Below are positions 20,481 through 33,405 of a stretch of DNA of 64,000 nt, one piece after another (position 1 is the stretch's first letter; each line of letters opens with the position of its first letter). The stretch is from NCBI RefSeq assembly GCF_002878395.1, contig NW_025825201.1:60467-124466 (forward strand), written 5' to 3'. Both the position numbers and the translations under genes were made by a program. The notes under the pieces are model-generated. The model had not been told where the DNA came from, made no database searches, and worked only from the letters and a program-made list of their open reading frames with translations. This DNA is from Capsicum annuum. Taxonomy: Eukaryota; Streptophyta; Magnoliopsida; Solanales; Solanaceae.

Positions 20481-22095
20481 AATCAAGTCCATAACGTAGT
20501 TAAATTAACCTTTTATGGCTGGTTTAAAATCATCAATAATGCAATAATCTCCAAATCAAACATCAACACTAATATGTATCAGAATGAGAGCAGTGTTATG
20601 TTACACATAAATAACGTATAATTGTATTCTCTGAAGATCTTAACGGATCAAGTCAATATCAGCCATTATAAACACCATTATTAAGTCGAATGAGAATGGA
20701 ATTATTAGCACCAACAAAAAAGAAGAAAAGAAAGGAAGAAAGTGTCCCACACAGCATAGGCATGGGGATATTTTCGTCTATCTGGGCTGAAACTAGGGCG
20801 CTTAATGCGTTTTTTACCGTCAAAAACAACGAAGCATCTATTGCGTTTCCATTTTAGTCTTCCGCAGTAATGCTAAACAAAGCTAAATATTCTACACTCT
20901 CAAAAAATACTTTATTCAAAGGAAAAAATTAATGTTTGAAGTTGAAGCTTCATCTTCCTTAGAAAGCACTTACCAAATTAAATAGTCATTTGACCACGAA
21001 AACTATTTACTTTTTTTCGAAAAATTATTTCACTAGTGAAAAAATTTGAAAATAGTATGTGTTTGGCAATGAAAATTCCAAATACAATTTTAAATTGTAT
21101 TTGGAAAAGTAAAAACAATTAAAACTTGTTTTCACTTTTTTCACTGCTACTTCTCTCACAAAATTTCAAAAATAATTAAAATTTATAGTTATAGTAAAAC
21201 ATAACTCCAATTCCAACTTCAATTTCAACTCCAAAAAATGTGATTTTCATACCAAACGGGGCCTAAATTCATCAAATGATGAATTACAAAAAGCGTCGAA
21301 AATCTTGGTAGCTCAGTTCATCAACTACTATTATACTTTCACCTTGTTGATCAACTATCACCTTATTGATCAGGATCCAAAGCGTGAAAAAACAAATAAA
21401 CAAAAAAAAATATGAACATCAGGCTTGGGGTTTGGTGCCAAAAAGGCTATTTTGAAATCTATTCTGCCAAATAGATGCAAGTTTTTAAAATTTGTCATAT
21501 ACCCACTTTAATCCACATCATCAGTAACTTTTCTAACTCAACAAATTCACTGACAAGTTTTATAATAATCCACTTACTCAATATTTTCAACTTAATAAAT
21601 TCACCAATAAGTTTCTAATAATACACTTCAACTCACTCCATCATCCACCACTTTCATTTTCCTCCAAACACACTTGTCCACAAACATCATAAACTTGTTA
21701 AACACACTTTCCACCATTTGAATGCTATCTTCTCAAACGCACTTTCCACCATTGTTAAAAAGTTTAAAATCTCTCACATTACTCAAAACTACTTTAAAAA
21801 GTACATTACAGCAGCTCAGGAGACTCCAAGTTTATTTTTCTATTCCATAAACCCAACGATCATTGATTAGAAGCAATATTTGCAATTTCAAGTTTTTATA
21901 CGGATATCTTTCCAGGCATCGATCAGTTATCATCAGTTATCAACAGTACATACATCCCGATATACACCCTCAGCACAATCTATCGTCGATCAAAGCTTAA
22001 TTCTAGGATGTCTATTGCAGAATTTATTCTGATTTCTAGTAATTTAATGAGAGAATAGGAGGAGACTCCCAAATGTTGGAAATGAAAATCTTTTA
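20481..22095. other. Non-coding spacer with a possible MITE at about 20,930-21,265
   Basis: The part at about 20,960-21,265 has the look of a small non-autonomous DNA element. It contains a short palindrome (CAAATACAATTTTAAATTGTATTTGG at 21,079-21,104) and ends in CATACCAAACGGGGCC, a phrase common at plant MITE ends. I could not pair terminal inverted repeats with confidence. The rest (20,481-20,930 and 21,266-22,095) shows no gene. Confidence 0.35.
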
Positions 22096-22099
22096 CTAA

Positions 22100-22932
22100 G
22101 TTGAAATTGCTCATTGCGGTTCACCACAACGGCTCATATGATGAGTTGATTGCAAGCGTAATGGAGAGCGGGGATCTAGATTGTGCACCAAGCAATATGG
22201 TAATTAGTTATCTAATGCCTTTGAGGGAAAAGGTGCATCTACGATCATAAATAATGATAAACGTTTGTCATTGTACATGGTGGATGTTGATGGTGATGGC
22301 TTTAGGCCTATTTTTAGGGTAAATGTAGTTGAGGGGCCCTTTAAAGAACCGTTGAATTCATCACCACCCCTTCCTAAGAGTCCGGTAGTCGACGATGATT
22401 TGAATGATTATAAGAATGATGACGATCATTCAATTAATATGGAAGATAATTCAATGCATATGGAATACATTTCATCAGACTCGCAAGATATGAAAGAAGA
22501 TTGTGGGTCAGAATCAGCACTAAAACATTTCTTCGTCGATGAAATTAATTTCTAGAGTGATCAAATATTTGCCGACAAAAATGAGCTGAAAATGCTACTA
22601 GATGGAGCATCGGTGAGGCAGTCTTTTAATAATTTTATGGAGAAGAGCTACACCAAATTGTTGAAGGTGAAATGTGTAGTTCATGGTTGCGGCTGGTTGT
22701 TGCAGGCAAGAAGTATGAATCCTCCAACAGATTTTGCATATACAAGTATGTTGGATTTCACATGTGTGGTGTTGAGCACGCCATGAGCATGCATAAGAAA
22801 ATATCATCCGAGATGATTGCTTTACTATGCATAAATCATTTTCATGATGGTAAGGGTCTAAGCATAAGAGAATTTAGAGGATTGCGTTTAGGGAGATGTT
22901 TGTTCAATGAATACAATTGTAGACTGCCTTGA
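22100..22932 (+). pseudogene. MULE transposase, N-terminal part only (MuDR DNA-binding region)
   Basis: The first part (about 22,100-22,260) reads GSYDELIASVMESGDLDCAP, with a frameshift into LSLYMVDVDGDGFRPIFRVN. An acidic Asp/Asn-rich linker follows, ending in a TAG at 22,553-22,555 in place of a sense codon. Then comes FADKNELKMLLDGASVRQSF, the MuDR-type DNA-binding domain, with CVVHGCGWLLQA and, after a frameshift near 22,710, YKYVGFHMCGVEHAMSMHKK to a stop at 22,930. The catalytic MULE and SWIM domains are missing: the sequence after 22,932 is unrelated AT-rich DNA. It belongs to a different MULE family from the relic at 16.2-18.4 kb. Confidence 0.85.
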
Positions 22933-23271
22933 TTACATTCACGAAGAGTAAAAATTATGTGATAATAAATCCAGATCACATATATAGTCTATCGTAGATA
23001 AGAAAATCAATTTACGCTACATCAGATAATATTTTATGCATTATCATCGATCTTAGACACTGTCACTCGTCGACAAGACATATAGGTCAATTGTAAATCA
23101 TATGAATCGATGAATCATCAATATCATGTAGTTTGAAAGAACATAATTAAATTTAAAAAGTTTAAACATATAATCACATGATTTGGTGGTACTGAAAGAA
23201 AATAATTAAATTTAAAAAATTTAAACAAATAATCACTTGAACTGTTAAACTGTTAGTTAAACAAACAATCT
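22933..23271. other. AT-rich spacer, no gene seen
   Basis: Includes a tandem pair of the phrase GAAAATAATTAAATTTAAAAA(G/A)TTTAAACA with ATAATCAC(A/T)TGA (about 23,140-23,245). GTCTATCGTAGATAAGAAAATC near 22,990 resembles a phrase inside the neighbouring foldback element (23,370), so the foldback may once have extended here. Confidence 0.45.
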
Positions 23272-24249
23272 TCAATTGTTGGTGACACTTAATAGACAAT
23301 CATTGATGATGACCCATGTCAATCCTATGTAAAAGATATACTTGTGCTTGGAGGGTTAATCAATTCATTTTGTCTATCGTAGACATACACTGTAGGTCGT
23401 GTATCGATTACTCTCTTGATCTTTTGTAGATCACGTAGATAGGTATATGGTTATAGTCTTTACTTGGATGTTGTTTAAAAATGAATAATTAAATAAAAAA
23501 TAATAAATTGAGAATTTCTACACATATGAAGGAGTTTAAATAAGTCACATGATCTTGTTAGAGCTTATACAAATTAGGGGTGGTGATTGAAGGATTATTT
23601 GGATGGATAGTTGTTGAAAAATCAACATTTTCAAAGTAATGTTTGTCAAAGCACAAATATGTTTTGAGGATGTTGATTGTATTTGATGACTACCCATCCA
23701 TATACTCTTTTGATTTTGGGTGGTGATTGAAGGAGTATGTGGATGGATAAACATCAAATATAACCAACATCTTCAAAACATACTTGTGATTTGACAAACA
23801 TTACTCTTAGGATATTATTTGTTCAACCACTACCCATCCACACATACCTTAATTCACCATCCCTGATTTGTATAATCTCTAATATGATTATGTGACTTAT
23901 TTAAACTCACACATATGTGTAGAATTCCATACTACATTTATTTTTTACTTATTTATTCATTTTTAAATAATATGCTAGTAAGGGTCTATAATCATGTACC
24001 TACATCTATGATATCGATCAATGATCCAGAGATCAATCGATGCACTACATACAGTGTAAGTCTACGGTAGAGCAATTGAATCGATGGATTCTCAAAGCAC
24101 AAGTAAACTTTTTACTTAATTATTTTCTTTTTAAACATGTTATTGAGGGTTCATTGATTACGGGTGTCTATGGTAGACTTTAATATCTTGTTGATGATTA
24201 CCATTGGTCATGATCGATGATAGTCTATTAAGTGTCACCAATAGTTCAA
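23272..24249. mobile_element. Foldback / long-TIR element of about 980 bp
   Basis: Two inverted arms cover almost the whole element. The left starts TTGTTGGTGACACTTAATAG (23,276) and the right ends with its inverse, CTATTAAGTGTCACCAATAG (about 24,225-24,244). Further paired blocks are AGTTTAAATAAGTCACAT near 23,532 and its inverse near 23,898, and AGTAATGTTTGTCAAA near 23,635 and its inverse near 23,797. The arms meet at a spacer of about 25 bp (23,707-23,731). The right arm carries extra sequence. A short direct repeat, GGGTGGTGATTGAAGGA, lies at 23,579 and 23,717. No ORF. I read it as a non-autonomous foldback transposon or large MITE; no clear target duplication was found. Confidence 0.75.
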
Positions 24250-24683
24250 ACAAAATACAATTACTGTTCCAATGGTAACAAACAGCTAATTTTGTATTCC
24301 TTCAATATTAACACTTCTTTTTACTTCATATATAAAGTCTTTCATCCCTCATTATTATATTTCATCCACTTTATTTTTATTTTAAAATTCTATAATGTTT
24401 CAAGCATCTCAAACATCCAATTCTAAATAGACTCTAATTTATCATTGTGAAAATGCGGCTGCCTTAAGAACAACACGCACAGACTCAAATTCAGGTCATA
24501 AATTATATAACTGTATAATTGATTTCAGCTAAAGAAAGGGAAAATGGCCTAAAAATAATGTTATGTGTTCTAATGCTAGTATTCATTGTATGGAAAGGTG
24601 TACCATGGATGTAGTGAGATTAATAAATAAAAATGCTTATAATTTTCCATAATGTTAATACTGTTTTTCATAGAATCATAGTA
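24250..24683. other. Spacer before the retrotransposon nest, nothing recognised
   Basis: AT-rich sequence without supportable coding, ending in the flank that carries one copy of the target duplication of the large retroelement (GATCA, 24,684-24,688). Confidence 0.5.
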
Positions 24684-24688
24684 GATCA

Positions 24689-24819
24689 TGTCACGACCCA
24701 ATTTTTGAGTAACGATGGTACCTACCATAACCCACCAGTAGGTAAGCCAACAATATAACCTAGAGCTAATGCAATGCGTTACCTTGGTAGAAACGTCCAA
24801 CATATACACTATGGAGCAA
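24689..24819 (-). repeat. End of element B 3' LTR
   Basis: The reverse complement runs ...GGTAGGTACCATCGTTACTC, then GTGACA at 24,689. It matches 43,435-43,556 on the plus strand, the end of the 5' LTR. Beyond 24,689 the two diverge: here comes plain flank, there a primer-binding site, which is as expected for 3' and 5' LTRs. Confidence 0.8.
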
Positions 24820-26320
24820 CTGATATGTGAGCCTATGCTAACACATTTGAGGCTTTTAACTCTAAATAATTGTAAGATCTTGAGCAACTTTAATTGTTTT
24901 TGATTAGTTTACTTTGATTTTGCAGTAAATGTTGAGATACAGGGGAACCAAAAATAATGGAAGCAAAAAGGCTCAAATGTAAAGCAAATAAAAGACAAGT
25001 GTAGCTGACGACATTCATGATAAGTCCTCAGCCCAGTGATAAGCTATCAAAGACAATGCCAGCCTTCAACAGGAGATGATTTTCAGCTGGAAGAGTTGAC
25101 AACATTTTGTGATGGGCCATTAGGATGGTGATAAGGCATCAAGGATACCGTCAGACATAGAAAGGAGATGAGAATTGAAGCAGGAATGTGATGATTTTCT
25201 TGATAAGCCATCAAAATCCTGATAAGTCATCGTCGTCGTCATCAGTCTTAGATAGCAAGAGCCAAAAGTGAAGAGGAGCTGATGACATCCGTGATAAGTC
25301 ATCAGACTCCTGATAAGCTCTCACGGATGTCGTAGTCTATTTCGAGGAAAAGCTGTAACCTTGATTTTGTTATCATAATTAGAGTCAACTATTTAAAGCT
25401 TTGTTTTAGGGTTTTCTAGGGGGATTTTCTAGACATTATTCGACACCTTGAGTTTTGGACAACACATTTTGATATTTTCTCTCTTTATTTCTTGACTTGA
25501 ACAACATAACTATTTTGGAGAGATTATTATCAGTATTGTGAGATTTTACTTTGTGATCTAATATGAGATTCACTAGATATTATTCATCTTTGTAAATTTA
25601 TCTTCCAACTCATAAATTCAATTATGTATTTCGTTCGTTACATCATGAGTGGCTAAACTCCATTAACCTGAGTTATGGGATCTAGGGTTAGGTCTTGATG
25701 AGGTGCTAAGTATTCAAAATTCAAAAGGTGGTAGAATTTCTTCATAATTCTAAAGTTTTAACTAACATCTGTTTGTTGTAAACAGTAGACACATCAGCTT
25801 TGATTCTCTTGAGAAAGAAATCAAATATAGTAGGAAGTGAATTATCAATAGGGACTCGGAAATACATTATTTCATAATAAGCATTGTAACAAGGTTAGTT
25901 AACCTGAGGTAAAATTTGGGCAGTAAATAGAAATTCCCTAAGTCACAAGGATTAGGGAATTAAATGCTTAAGTAGGTCGAGAAACATTTAAGGATAACAT
26001 CGATAAAGATAGCTTGTTATCTTACCCACTGTGAGGATCTTGAATCACTTGTAGCATCTGTCATGTACTGGAAGCCCTATTGAACATAATTCTGGTTATT
26101 TCATAAACTATTGATTTACAAACATCGAAAGTAAAGTGACAAACAACAACTTGTTAAGCCTAAACCCCCTATTTCAAGAAACATTAAACTATCAGTGGAT
26201 TAAATCGCAAACAACTTGAGTTCATGCCATATTCCCTATGGGATTCGACCCCAACCTAGTTGGATTTTATATTGACAATGATCGCTTACACCCATTCAAG
26301 AGTGTAATTTGAGTGTTATA
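24820..26320 (+). repeat. E1 5' LTR
   Basis: Starts (C)TGATATGTGAGCCTATGC and ends GAGTGTTATA; matches 33,406-34,908 over its whole length. It contains several phrases of the type TGATAAGCTATCA (25,020-25,330). Confidence 0.9.
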
Positions 26321-26325
26321 AAAAA

Positions 26326-26343
26326 TGGCACCATTGCCGAGGA
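26326..26343 (+). promoter_or_regulatory. E1 primer-binding site (tRNA-Asp type)
   Basis: TGGCACCATTGCCGAGGA, 5 nt after the LTR end. It fits the TGGCGCC.TTGCCGGGGA pattern common in Athila/Tat-type elements, with a few mutations. Confidence 0.8.
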
Positions 26344-26446
26344 ATACTGTTGTAAGTTGAAGTTTGTATGCGCTAATTGACTTAGTTAAGTTTCCTATAT
26401 TTATGTTTATTTGTTGTTTTTGTTTATTTGCAAGATTTTATAGTGT

Positions 26447-28903
26447 ATGCCAAGCACCAAAAGTTCTGGAGAAACATTATTACCACTAAATATGGAACCT
26501 TTATAACTAGAAAGAATGGCAGAACAGTAAGAGGCTGACAGACTGGCAGCCTTATCTAAAGCTTAGGTGAATGTGCAAAATGTCGAGCAACATGCACGAC
26601 ATCCAAACCCTAAGGACGAAGATTTGGGGTAGGAGGATTTATTGAATCCTGTGGACCCACGGCGTGCAGAGCAGATAGCTGCACAGGTTCCACGTAATTT
26701 TAAGACAAGATTACCAGCCATTCCAATATGATATAAATAATGATAATGATGGTATGGACGGGGAAGGTGTAACGGGTGCAATCATTCCTCCATTGTTGGC
26801 ACCTAGAGCCAAATTTAACATTACGAGCACTATGATCTAACTCCTTAATCTGAAGGGGTTGTTTGGATTCCTTCTTGGGGATGACCCCAACCTATATCTA
26901 ATGAATTTTGTTACTATTTGCAAATCTTTTGATAACCCAGGAGTGGGCTAGAACGCTATCCGGTTAAGGTTGTTCTCGTTGTCTTTGTCTGGGGAGGCAA
27001 CATTGTGGCTGAATAAGCTTACACCTGATTCCATCTTCCACTGGATAGAATCAGAAGAAGCATTCCTAGAATAGTTTTTTCCACCATCTAGGAGGGTACA
27101 GTTGAGAGACGAGATCAGCAACTTTAGAAAGCTCCCTCCTGAAACTTTGTATGAGACATGGGAGAGATTCAAGAAGAAGCTGAAACAGTGTCCGAACCAC
27201 AATATGATAGACCTACACTTAATGGAGACTTTGTACAGACCCCTAAACTCTATAACAAAGCTGATTGTAGATAATGTTACTGGTAGTTCATTTGTTGATC
27301 TGTCTTTTCACGATGCCTCAAATATACTGAATAGGATGACCAAACAGAGTCGGTCTTGGCATACCAAGGAGTCTATGGTATCAATCCCCACTATTTTTGT
27401 TGGTATTTATGCTGAACAACGTAGGAGAGTTGAGTAAAGAGAACAAGACATAGCCCATCTAAAGACTCAGATGGATTTGCTCACCAAACACTTATTATCG
27501 GGGAAGACTGAGAAAGTGTAGGCTGTAACATCTCAAGACCAAGTTGATGTGGAGCCTAAAGAAGAGGCAAATTATGTTAATAATCAGGGGGTTTTCGAGG
27601 TAATAGCCAAAGAAATTAAGGTTGGAACGTTTATGACAAGCCTGGTTACAAAGATAGGGAGCAGGGAAATTGGAGAAGAAATAGTGATAGGAGTGGTTTA
27701 TATGTTCCTCCTAGAAATCGGGAAGCTGCTGCAACTAGTTCTTGAAAGATGTCCATGAAGGACATGATAGAGAAGTTGTTGAAGGGATTTGAGGCCACCA
27801 ACTCTGGTGTAACCACCATGAAGACCTATCTGACATCCATCAGTCAGTTAGTGCACTCGCACTCTACTGCAATCAAATTGTTAGAGCAGCAGATGAGCCA
27901 ACTTTCTGCTGCAGTCAACCAGAGGAAGAGCAAAGCGTTACCAAGTGATATAGTTCAGAATCCACGGAATGATGGCTCATGCATAGCAATTACCACTAGG
28001 AGTGGTAAGATCTTACCAGGCCCTTCTGGGGGAAAATTTGTAGATGGTGAGGTAGTTGTTGATGAATTCGAAGAAAATAATCCAGAGGAGTATGAGAAGC
28101 TGGATAGTTCTTTTGATGCTTCAGAGAAGAAAAAAGAGAAGGAAGAAGAAGTGGTGTTGAAAACTACCCAAGACCACCACCTCCCTTTCCTCAATGGTTG
28201 AAGAAAAAAATTGATGATGCAAAATTCAGAAAATTATGGCAATGCTCAAGCAATTGACAATAAATGTGCCTTTGGTTGAGGCACTTGAGCAAATGCCAGG
28301 ATAAGCGAAGTTCATGAAAGACCTTGTGACCAAGAAACAAAAGGTTAGCCCTAAGCCAGTGGACAACCTTCTTAATTGTGGCGCTATCTCTACAAGGCCT
28401 TTAGTACAAAAAAGGCAGATCCTGGAGCGTCTACCATTCAATGTACTATTGGTTCCATAAAATTCACAAAAACACTATGCGGTCTAGGAGCTAGTATAAA
28501 CCTAATGCCACTTGTTGTGTACAAGAAATTGGGATTGGGGGATCCTACCCCAATGAATATACGGTTGGTGATGGCAGATAGGTCTGTGAAGCGACCTGTG
28601 GGCATATTACACGATGTTTTGGTAAAGGTAGCCGACTTCATTCTGCCTACTGATTTTGTAGTCCTAGATTGTGAAGTAGATTTTAACGTACCCATCATCT
28701 TGGGTAGGCCACTACTTGCAACTGAGAGAGTGATAGTAGACATGGAGTTAAACCAACTAAAGTTTAGATTCAATGACAAAGAAGCATACTTCAAAATACA
28801 CTCATCTATGACTCAGCAAAAAGAGATGAGTCTTTTCTCAATCGTTGATGTATTCTATGATGATGGTAAAGAGGTATCAACAGGTTGTCTTAGCAAAGTC
28901 TAA
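26447..28903 (+). pseudogene. E1 gag-protease, broken
   Basis: From ATG at 26,447 (MPSTKSSGETLLPLN) the frame has repeated stops. A retrotransposon gag (capsid) domain lies at about 26,790-27,440; recognisable pieces are LLNLKGLFGF, LFSLSLSGEATLWLNKLTPD and RFKKKLKQCPNHNMID. A linker (27,549-28,200) holds MEDMIEKLLKGFEATNSGV-like sequence. A retropepsin-like protease lies at 28,376-28,900: ADPGASTIQCTIGSIKF, LCGLGASINLMP and PIILGRPLLAT. The expected Asp of the D-L-G-A active site is Gly here (LCGLGAS), so the protease should be inactive. At least five stops or frameshifts interrupt the frame. In an intact element the products would form the particle core and cleave the polyprotein. The same gene in E2 has different lesions. 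Confidence 0.85.
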
Positions 28904-30044
28904 GTAGTCAAGACAACCAAGTCGTGCCGCGACAGTAAATCAGGCTCTATTGGGAGGCAACCCAAAATTTTTATATTCCCGTAAAGTGTTTATTTTTATA
29001 GTTAGGATTTAGTATAGAGAAGGTGAAAAATAAGGAGGTCAGCTAAAAGGTCATGACGGTATTTTTGATAAGCCGTCACAACTGTGATAAGCTATCAAAA
29101 ATGTCATCAAAGAGGCCAAATTTAAGGCAGTTTCTGTTAAGGATGACGACATCTGTGATAAGCTATCACACTTGTGATAATACTTCACAAGATGTTGTCA
29201 AGAAAATCCAACCCGGCCCATAGTCGAACCTCCTCATGTTCCCGCCTGTCTAAGTTTCTTTCCTTCCTTAGTTTATTTCTTTATTTACTTAGTTTATTTA
29301 CTTACTCCTTACAAATAATTTCCCAAAGTTAATCAAGAAAAACATCTTCCTTGTGAGTGTGGGATTTGAAAGCAAAATCAACAACCTTTTCCATTCTCCA
29401 ATTACCCCTCTAAATCGTGTGAACAAGTGAAATCGCCTACCAGGTATGCCAAAAATTCAAATTTTCTTTTCAAGTGGTAAGTGATAGTTGATGATAACCT
29501 AAGTTCCCAAGAAGCTTGAACCAAGTTCAACTTGTAAAAAGGGGATAAAATCAGAACTAGGGTTTGCTGTGCAATCCTAAAGCTTTTAAGTTCAGCTAAA
29601 AAAATAGAATTCAAGTGAATTTTGAGAAATAATGGGACCAAAAATTGAGTTAAATTCAAAAGTGGGGTTCTAATAAGAGTTGACGACAGACATGATAAGC
29701 TATCACAACTGTGATGGCTTATCAGAAATATCATCAAAGGCTTCTAAGAATGAAGTGGGTCCTATTTAGAAAAGATGACATTTTGTGATAGGCTATCAAG
29801 GTTGTGATGGCTTATTAGAAATGTCGTTAGAAGTTGATGAAATTATATGAGTTTTGTCTAAGGCTGAAGACAATTAGGATAAGCTATCACAGTCGTGATG
29901 GCTTATCAAGAAATGTCATCACACTTGGAACCTGAAGCATGAATGAGCCTTCTCAAAGGATGTGAAGATTAAATGATTAATATGTTTGTGTTTAGGCTCT
30001 TGAAGATTGACTAATGGTTTTTATATTGCTATAGGAACCCTATA
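28904..30044. other. E1 spacer between protease and ORF3, rich in GATAAGC/GCTTATC motifs
   Basis: No coding sequence. The phrase GTGATAAGCTATCAC and its inverse variant GTGATGGCTTATCA recur at about 29,067-29,100, 29,154-29,190, 29,693-29,730, 29,785-29,820 and 29,876-29,915, usually next to GATGACGACAT or ATGTCATCA. The same phrases occur in both LTRs. The pol genes would normally sit here. Confidence 0.75.
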
Positions 30045-32075
30045 ATGGCACCCAAAGAAAAGAGCCCTATGCTTACAAAAAAGAAATAATATAAAAGTGT
30101 ACGCCGGAGACTCATCGATGAGGAGTCTGATTATGAAAAGGAAGAGCCTCTGCTCTGGAAGCAAAAGAAGAAGTAAAGTCCAAAAGTGCCCTCACCACCA
30201 AAACCAATTAAGGTGGAGGATAGTAAGGACACTGAAACAACAACAACTTCTGCGCAGGAGGCATCTAAACATTCTGAACATGAGTAGCATGAGTCTAAAC
30301 ATACTGAATTTAAAGAGAAAGAACATAAAGAGTCTGAGGGAACAACATCTGAATCCTCTTCCACTGAACAACAAGATGATGAGGAGTCTCCAGTTTGGGC
30401 AACACTTATCAAATGTAAGAACCCCAAAGTTCAAGATAATGCTAGATGACAAATTCCCAAGACAGAAGACATCTTCACTAATGGGCTCCACAGAACTGAT
30501 AGAAAAAGGACTAAAAGACCGATTCAGGAAGAAAAGAGGATTATCACCAAAGGTATGTGTAGGTATCCTGAAGTAGAACAGAAATTCCAAGAGTACGGCT
30601 TGGGACGGACTACAAAAGGGGGAAGCTCATTTTGCCCTGCACTGGTCCGAGAGTTTTACGTGAACTACCAGGCTCAGTTGGAAAACATGTGTAGGTCAGG
30701 AGAAAGAGTTGCAGACCAGCCCCTGTTGGAGAGAGTTCAGGTAAAGGGTGTAAGGTTTGATATCTTAATCAGAACCATCAATAGGTTCTTGCATGGCCCC
30801 AACTTTACTCCTCAGGCCACTTCACCATCAGTCTATGCTCAGATTAAAAATCGAGCAAATCAACGTCCATGGTTGGCCAATATCATAGCTGAAGGGGAAC
30901 CAACATGGGTAACCAACCAAAACCAAAGAATCTATAAGTCCTCTTTGACTCAAGAGGCAAAGTTTTCATGGGGGATAATGCGTATCTGGTTGATGCCCAT
31001 TGATGGAGACAAGCATGGTGCAGCAGCTTCCCCTAAATTTCAGGGAAATCATTGCTGATGAGATAAAGATTAGAATGTCGAGAACAGACACTGCTTATCC
31101 TTTCCCTTGTCTTATCATAGAGTTATGCAGAGCTATTAATATGCCAGAGATTACAGGGGTTAATGATGACGTCCCTTCTCAAAAACTCACAACCCCATAC
31201 GGTATGATAAAAATCAGCTGGGACTAAGAATTGATAGAGGTGCAGAGGTAACAGCAGACCCTCCAATGATAGATGCTGATTCAGCACCTAATGTAAAAGT
31301 GCAAGATTTTGAGACTGCGCAACCAACTTTTTTAGCACAGGCAGGTTTAGTGCCTGAGAACGAACCCAATCCCTTAGCTTTTACAACATTAGTAGGATTT
31401 GCATTTCATACAATCAATATTATAAAAGTTGACAAACAAGCCAAATGGCGTGTGGCACAGCTTCATGCCTTTGCCAAACAGTTTTTTGCTGCAGTAGAAA
31501 AGAGAATCAAGGCTGCTCTTGAGCCTTTTATAACTTTTCCTGGATGGGTTGCAGATTTGGAGAATTGATTTGATACACGAGCAAAATAAATGTCAGGGGA
31601 TGATCTAGCTAAATCCAGAGTAGCTTTGAATAAGGTAAAGGCAGATGTTAGGGTGTTGCAGCAGCACCAATTTATGGTGCGAACAGATTCGGCTATGTAT
31701 GAATCAGAGAAAGAAATTCCAATGCTTGACCATACTGGAGATTCACTAAATAAAAAGAAGAAGAAGGGGGAGAAGAAGGGAAAAGATAAGTAAGAAGACC
31801 CTGACAGCGAGGAAGAAAAAAGAGTGAAAAAGAAGGCAAAAAAAAAGGCCAAAAAAGAGGAGTTGAAGAAAGCAAAATGAAGTCCTGAATAGACAATAAG
31901 AGATGGGAGGAGGATTTAAAAGCCAGAGCTGCAGGTGCCTCATCTATCAGACCCCCTACCACTGTAAGTCCAGAAGCTCCCAATGAAGAAAAGGTAGCAG
32001 ATGATGCAGCAGCAGCAGGGTCAAAAACCCATGACCCCCAATCTTGAGTCATTCCAGGTATACTCTAACCCTTAG
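30045..32075 (+). pseudogene. E1 ORF3, 'putative plant transposon protein' (PF20167-like), broken
   Basis: ATG at 30,045 gives MAPKEKSPMLTKKK and a stop. A highly charged Glu/Ser/Lys-rich region follows in one readable frame: EESDYEKEEPLLWKQKKK, then HESKHTEFKEKEHKESE. The conserved globular part (30,540-31,230) contains YPEVEQKFQEYGLGR, FCPALVREFYVNYQAQL, VRFDILIRTINRFLHGP and EAKFSWGIMRIWLMPIDGD, then after a frameshift near 31,010 LNFREIIADEIKIRMSRT and PYGMIKISWD. The C-terminal part (31,266-31,860) is helical and ends in a Lys-rich tail (NKKKKKGEKKGKDK). It sits where Athila elements carry their extra ORF. Its function is unknown. Several stops and at least two frameshifts make it a relic. 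Confidence 0.75.
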
Positions 32076-33405
32076 TTTAGCTTTATTTTTAATTTTAAGT
32101 TGAGGGTGTAGGGTAGGATGTTGTTGTAACAATTTTTGGTAGATAATTAGGAGTAATATAGGTACGTAAGGCAATTTTTAAGCACCTCTCCATTGATCTA
32201 AGTTTATAATTGTGTGAATTTCGTTCATCTATGACTGCGGTGAATCTTTTTGTGGCATTAGTCTAGTAGCTTGACGATTTTTGCAGAACAAATTGCATGA
32301 ATCAGATAAGTAGTGATATGCGATGTACTTGTGTGCCATGTCTGTATGAGGTCTTACTCAGCTCCTGCTATGTGTTGAATCTAGAACTTGCCCTATTAGT
32401 CCGACCTAGGTTTTAAGATAGGGGTTAGGAAAGGATCATATGCCATGTTTGATTGTGACCCCCTTTCAGCATAAATGACCTTTCTAATGTGAATAATATC
32501 CCTTGGTCCCTAATTTGAGTCTATATGCCTGTTTCTTTTTGTGAAACCTCTCACCTTCCCATTTACCTCACAATGAACCTCTTCTGTCCCTAGTCCTCCT
32601 TGGACACTGTGCACCTGACTTAGGAAGACAAACTAAGTTGAGGGTGGCTATTACAGGGGTACATGATGCAAAATGAGCATGAAGAGAGGTAGAATAAGAG
32701 AAAAGAATAAAAAGTTGGGTGCGGTGAAAAAGGAATAATAAAAAAGAAAGTTGTGTTAAAGATGATAAACAGATAGTATGATGATTGAAAAGACCGCATC
32801 CATCTTGAGCATGTGTGATCAATAAAAGAGAGGAAGAAAAGAAGGTTGATAAGTGAAATCCTAAGAGTTTAGTGTAGTGTTAAGGAGGCATAGTCACTCT
32901 AAAATATCCATGAATAACATACCAGCCCTGACCTATGTTTCAAGCTTAAGAAAAGTCCTATAGTGATCCTAACTGACCTGTATGAAGACTTGGGTACTGA
33001 CTTCAAAGGAAAGCCTATGGAATTTGACATGAAGTGTTTGGAACTTCATTTTTAGAGCGAGTCTTGTGATTGTCCCTATATATATGTATATGAATTCTGA
33101 TATGAGTGAAAAAGGGATTTCTTTATTGTGAGGGCACACTGGGTATATTGCTAGTCACTGACTTGTTCATATAGTGTGATCTTGGTATGGCATGGTTGTT
33201 ATTGCTAAATTTTTGCCGCATCTTGATTCTGGTGAGTAGCATGGGTGTTCTTCAAAACATCAACAGTGAGTTTTAAATTGACTGACCATGGAGATGGTTA
33301 ATGTATTCTGAACTAATATGAGTAGTTATCTGCCAAAGTGTACTTTGTATTCTCTTAGTTATATCATGGTTGCTTGAGGACAAGCAATTGTTTAAGTTGA
33401 GGGTG
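32076..33405. other. E1 3' untranslated region, no gene
   Basis: Holds phrases shared with the same region of E2: CAATGAACCTCTTCTGTCCC and AAGTTGAGGGTGGCTATTA (32,630) against 51,430 and 51,495. It ends with TTTAAGTTGAGGGTGT just before the 3' LTR, a weak polypurine tract. Confidence 0.7.

Noticed and set aside
30131..30590. Minus-strand frames of 98 and 132 codons
   Set aside because: Antisense shadows of the Glu/Ser/Lys-rich part of E1 ORF3.
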